Source: Candidatus Nanopelagicales bacterium (lineage in GTDB: Bacteria > Actinomycetota > Actinomycetes > S36-B12). Taken from it: 41,829 bases of DNA. Each line of letters opens with the position of its first letter. Position 1 is the stretch's first letter. Both the position numbers and the translations under genes were made by a program. The DNA is taken from positions 1 to 41,829 of the forward strand of contig JAFMCP010000009.1 of NCBI GenBank assembly GCA_017857705.1, given 5' to 3'. The notes beneath the pieces were generated by a model. The model was not told where the DNA came from, ran no database searches, and saw only the letters and a list, made by a program, of their open reading frames with translations. Positions 41,001-41,829 of the stretch are shown one piece after another.

Positions 41001-41688
41001 ATTCATCTCCTCAGGTGAACAGAAGTGGGGTCAACGCTCGTCAGTGACCTTGCTTCTCCCCCACGGTCAAGAAGGGCAGGGACCTGATCACAGCAGTGGC
41101 CGGATCGAACGCTTTTTGCAAATGTGCGCACAAGACAACATGTCAATCGCCGTACCCAGCACCCCAGCGTCATATTTCCACCTCTTGCGCTGGCAAGTAT
41201 TAGGGCGACTTTCGCGTCCACTCATCGTCTTCACACCGAAATCACTTTTGAGATCAAAAGCTTCCGTATCAACCAGCGAAGATTTCACTACAGGTGTCTT
41301 TCGGCCCTTCATACCTGATCCAGAATTCACGGGAGCGAGTGTCAAAAAAGTTCTTATTTGTTCGGGCAAGGTTTATTTTGAATTGCTTGCCTACCGTGCC
41401 GCCCACAACATCACAGATACCGCAATCGTGCGACTTGAGCGGATCTATCCACTACCGGGCGTTAGCTTGCCTGCTATGGCCAAGCAGTATCCGGATGCCG
41501 ATCTTCGGTGGGTCCAAGAGGAACCAGCCAACCAAGGTGCTTGGAGTTTCATTGCTCTCAATGTCCCCGCTTTGATAAACCGGGGAATTTCCTGCGTTTC
41601 ACGATCGGCTTCCTCGGCGCCAGCGGTCGGAACTCACCAACGTCATGATGAGGATCAAAAGGCCCTCATTGAATCAGCCTTTAATTAG
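38056..41688 (+). CDS. kgd: multifunctional 2-oxoglutarate decarboxylase/dehydrogenase E1 with fused E2-like acyltransferase domain
   Basis: 1210 aa, GTG start with GAGAGGA RBS; N-terminal DELYQQFLNDRTSVDPAWWDFF, E2-like KVSFTHIIAYALVQAIK...STYDHRIIQGAQSGEFL, E1 IGMPHRGRLNVLANIAGK, HGDAAFAGQGVVAETLQLS, YRRRGHNEADDPSLTQP. Confidence 0.96.
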   Translation: MANASSEPPDQFGPNDWLVDELYQQFLNDRTSVDPAWWDFFDGFTPQDPHAVITPSTPIPTPVVPDSGAAAPTSAKVTESTTSTKSVTQNSSSDKIERLKGGAARVVTNMEESLSVPTATSVRSLPVKLLFDNRVVINNHLARGRGGKVSFTHIIAYALVQAIKSQPEMNYAYEELDGKPAVRLNADINIGLAIDISKPDGTRQLLVPNIKAAQNMDFASFWAGYEDIVRRARSNKLSVEDFAGTTVSLTNPGTIGTNHSIPRLVKGQGAIIGVGSMEYPAQWQGASEESIVRNAVSKILTLTSTYDHRIIQGAQSGEFLRKMHSLILGEDDFYVNIFRDLRIPYEPIQWAVDITANHETDLDKNVRVQEVIHAFRVRGHLMADIDPLEYHQRMHPDLDVLSHGLTLWDLDREFATGGFGNEPLMKLRRILGVLRDSYTRTVGIEYMHIQSPEERKWIQERVEQPHVKPHPADQLRILRKLNEAEALESFLQTKYVGQKRFSLEGSESLIPMLDEILAQSANNEILEVAIGMPHRGRLNVLANIAGKSFGQIFREFEGEYAENSVQGSGDVKYHLGTTGSYVSAEGGYTSVYLAANPSHLEAVDPVLEGIVRAKQDLLPADRRHDILPVLIHGDAAFAGQGVVAETLQLSQLQGYRTGGTLHIVVNNQVGFTTSPRYSRSSVYSTDVARMIQAPIFHVNGDDPEAVIFVAKLAFDFRQEFGKDVVIDQVTYRRRGHNEADDPSLTQPLMYAIIDNKRSVRKHYTDSLIGRGDITLEEAEEVLKHFQEQLENVFQETRIDEPEAEFSARAKAIIETGQLNLVPQVPSQDVDTSITQAQIDTVIESQLTLPEGFNVHPRLAPQLQRRAQMVADDTIDWGMGEALAVGSLLMEGRTVRLAGQDSRRGTFGHRHMVIVDKETGWQYKPLKKCYRDGGKLYVYDSSLSEFAGLGFEYGYSVARPDALVMWEAQFGDFANGAQTIIDEFISSGEQKWGQRSSVTLLLPHGQEGQGPDHSSGRIERFLQMCAQDNMSIAVPSTPASYFHLLRWQVLGRLSRPLIVFTPKSLLRSKASVSTSEDFTTGVFRPFIPDPEFTGASVKKVLICSGKVYFELLAYRAAHNITDTAIVRLERIYPLPGVSLPAMAKQYPDADLRWVQEEPANQGAWSFIALNVPALINRGISCVSRSASSAPAVGTHQRHDEDQKALIESAFN

Positions 41689-41704
41689 AGTTGAGAGATC
41701 ACTG

Positions 41705-41829
41705 ATGTATGACACTGATCGTGGAGCCGAAGAATTGGCTAGGCGAAGAGGCGAAGAGGAAGTTTCATTTGATTGGCTGGCCGAAAGATTCGCAGAGTTC
41801 GTCAATCTCAATCCTGAATTCGAAAATGC
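41705..41829 (+). CDS. DUF6104-like small protein (partial, runs off right edge)
   Basis: MYDTDRGAEELARRRGEEEVSFDWLAERFAEFVNLNPEFEN..; 16 nt downstream of kgd. Confidence 0.6.
   Translation, partial: MYDTDRGAEELARRRGEEEVSFDWLAERFAEFVNLNPEFEN

Noticed and set aside
38056-41688. E2-like/E1 fusion of kgd as a novelty
   Set aside because: This architecture is well known in mycobacteria and corynebacteria; ordinary for Actinomycetota.

Overview
This 41.8-kb window reads as a compact, mid-GC actinobacterial (Actinomycetota) chromosome segment. That placement rests on an E2-like/E1 fused 2-oxoglutarate decarboxylase (Kgd) followed by a DUF6104-like ORF, and on the thrB-rho-rpmE-prfA-prmC-sua5-glyA-wecA-atp gene order. 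From 1 to ~21.2 kb everything is on the minus strand: argS, lysA, hom, thrC, thrB, rho, rpmE, prfA, prmC, a divergent Sua5/YrdC protein, glyA, a WecA-type GlcNAc-1-P transferase, two AtpI/AtpZ-like proteins and atpBEFHAGD (atpD truncated by the window edge). From 21.2 to 41.8 kb the content is more mixed: a YihY/BrkB protein, tRNA-Arg(CCG) abutting a YhhQ-type queuosine-precursor transporter, tgt, an orphan PotD-like binding protein, a complete oleA-oleBC-oleD cluster (beta-lactone / long-chain olefin pathway), a secreted TAP-like hydrolase, a PAC2 protein, a DUF697-type GTPase, a lytic transglycosylase, a thioesterase, an L,D-transpeptidase, an SDR and kgd. The leading candidates for follow-up are the ole cluster with its OleB-OleC fusion, the 2-nt tRNA-Arg/yhhQ junction next to a Tgt with a changed substrate loop, the diverged Sua5, the tandem-repeat region in Rho, the rpmE terminator whose stem is preserved by G-U pairs only on the coding strand, and convergent gene pairs with overlapping stops. 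I saw no CRISPR array, transposase or prophage. All product names come from motif recognition by eye; no database search was run.
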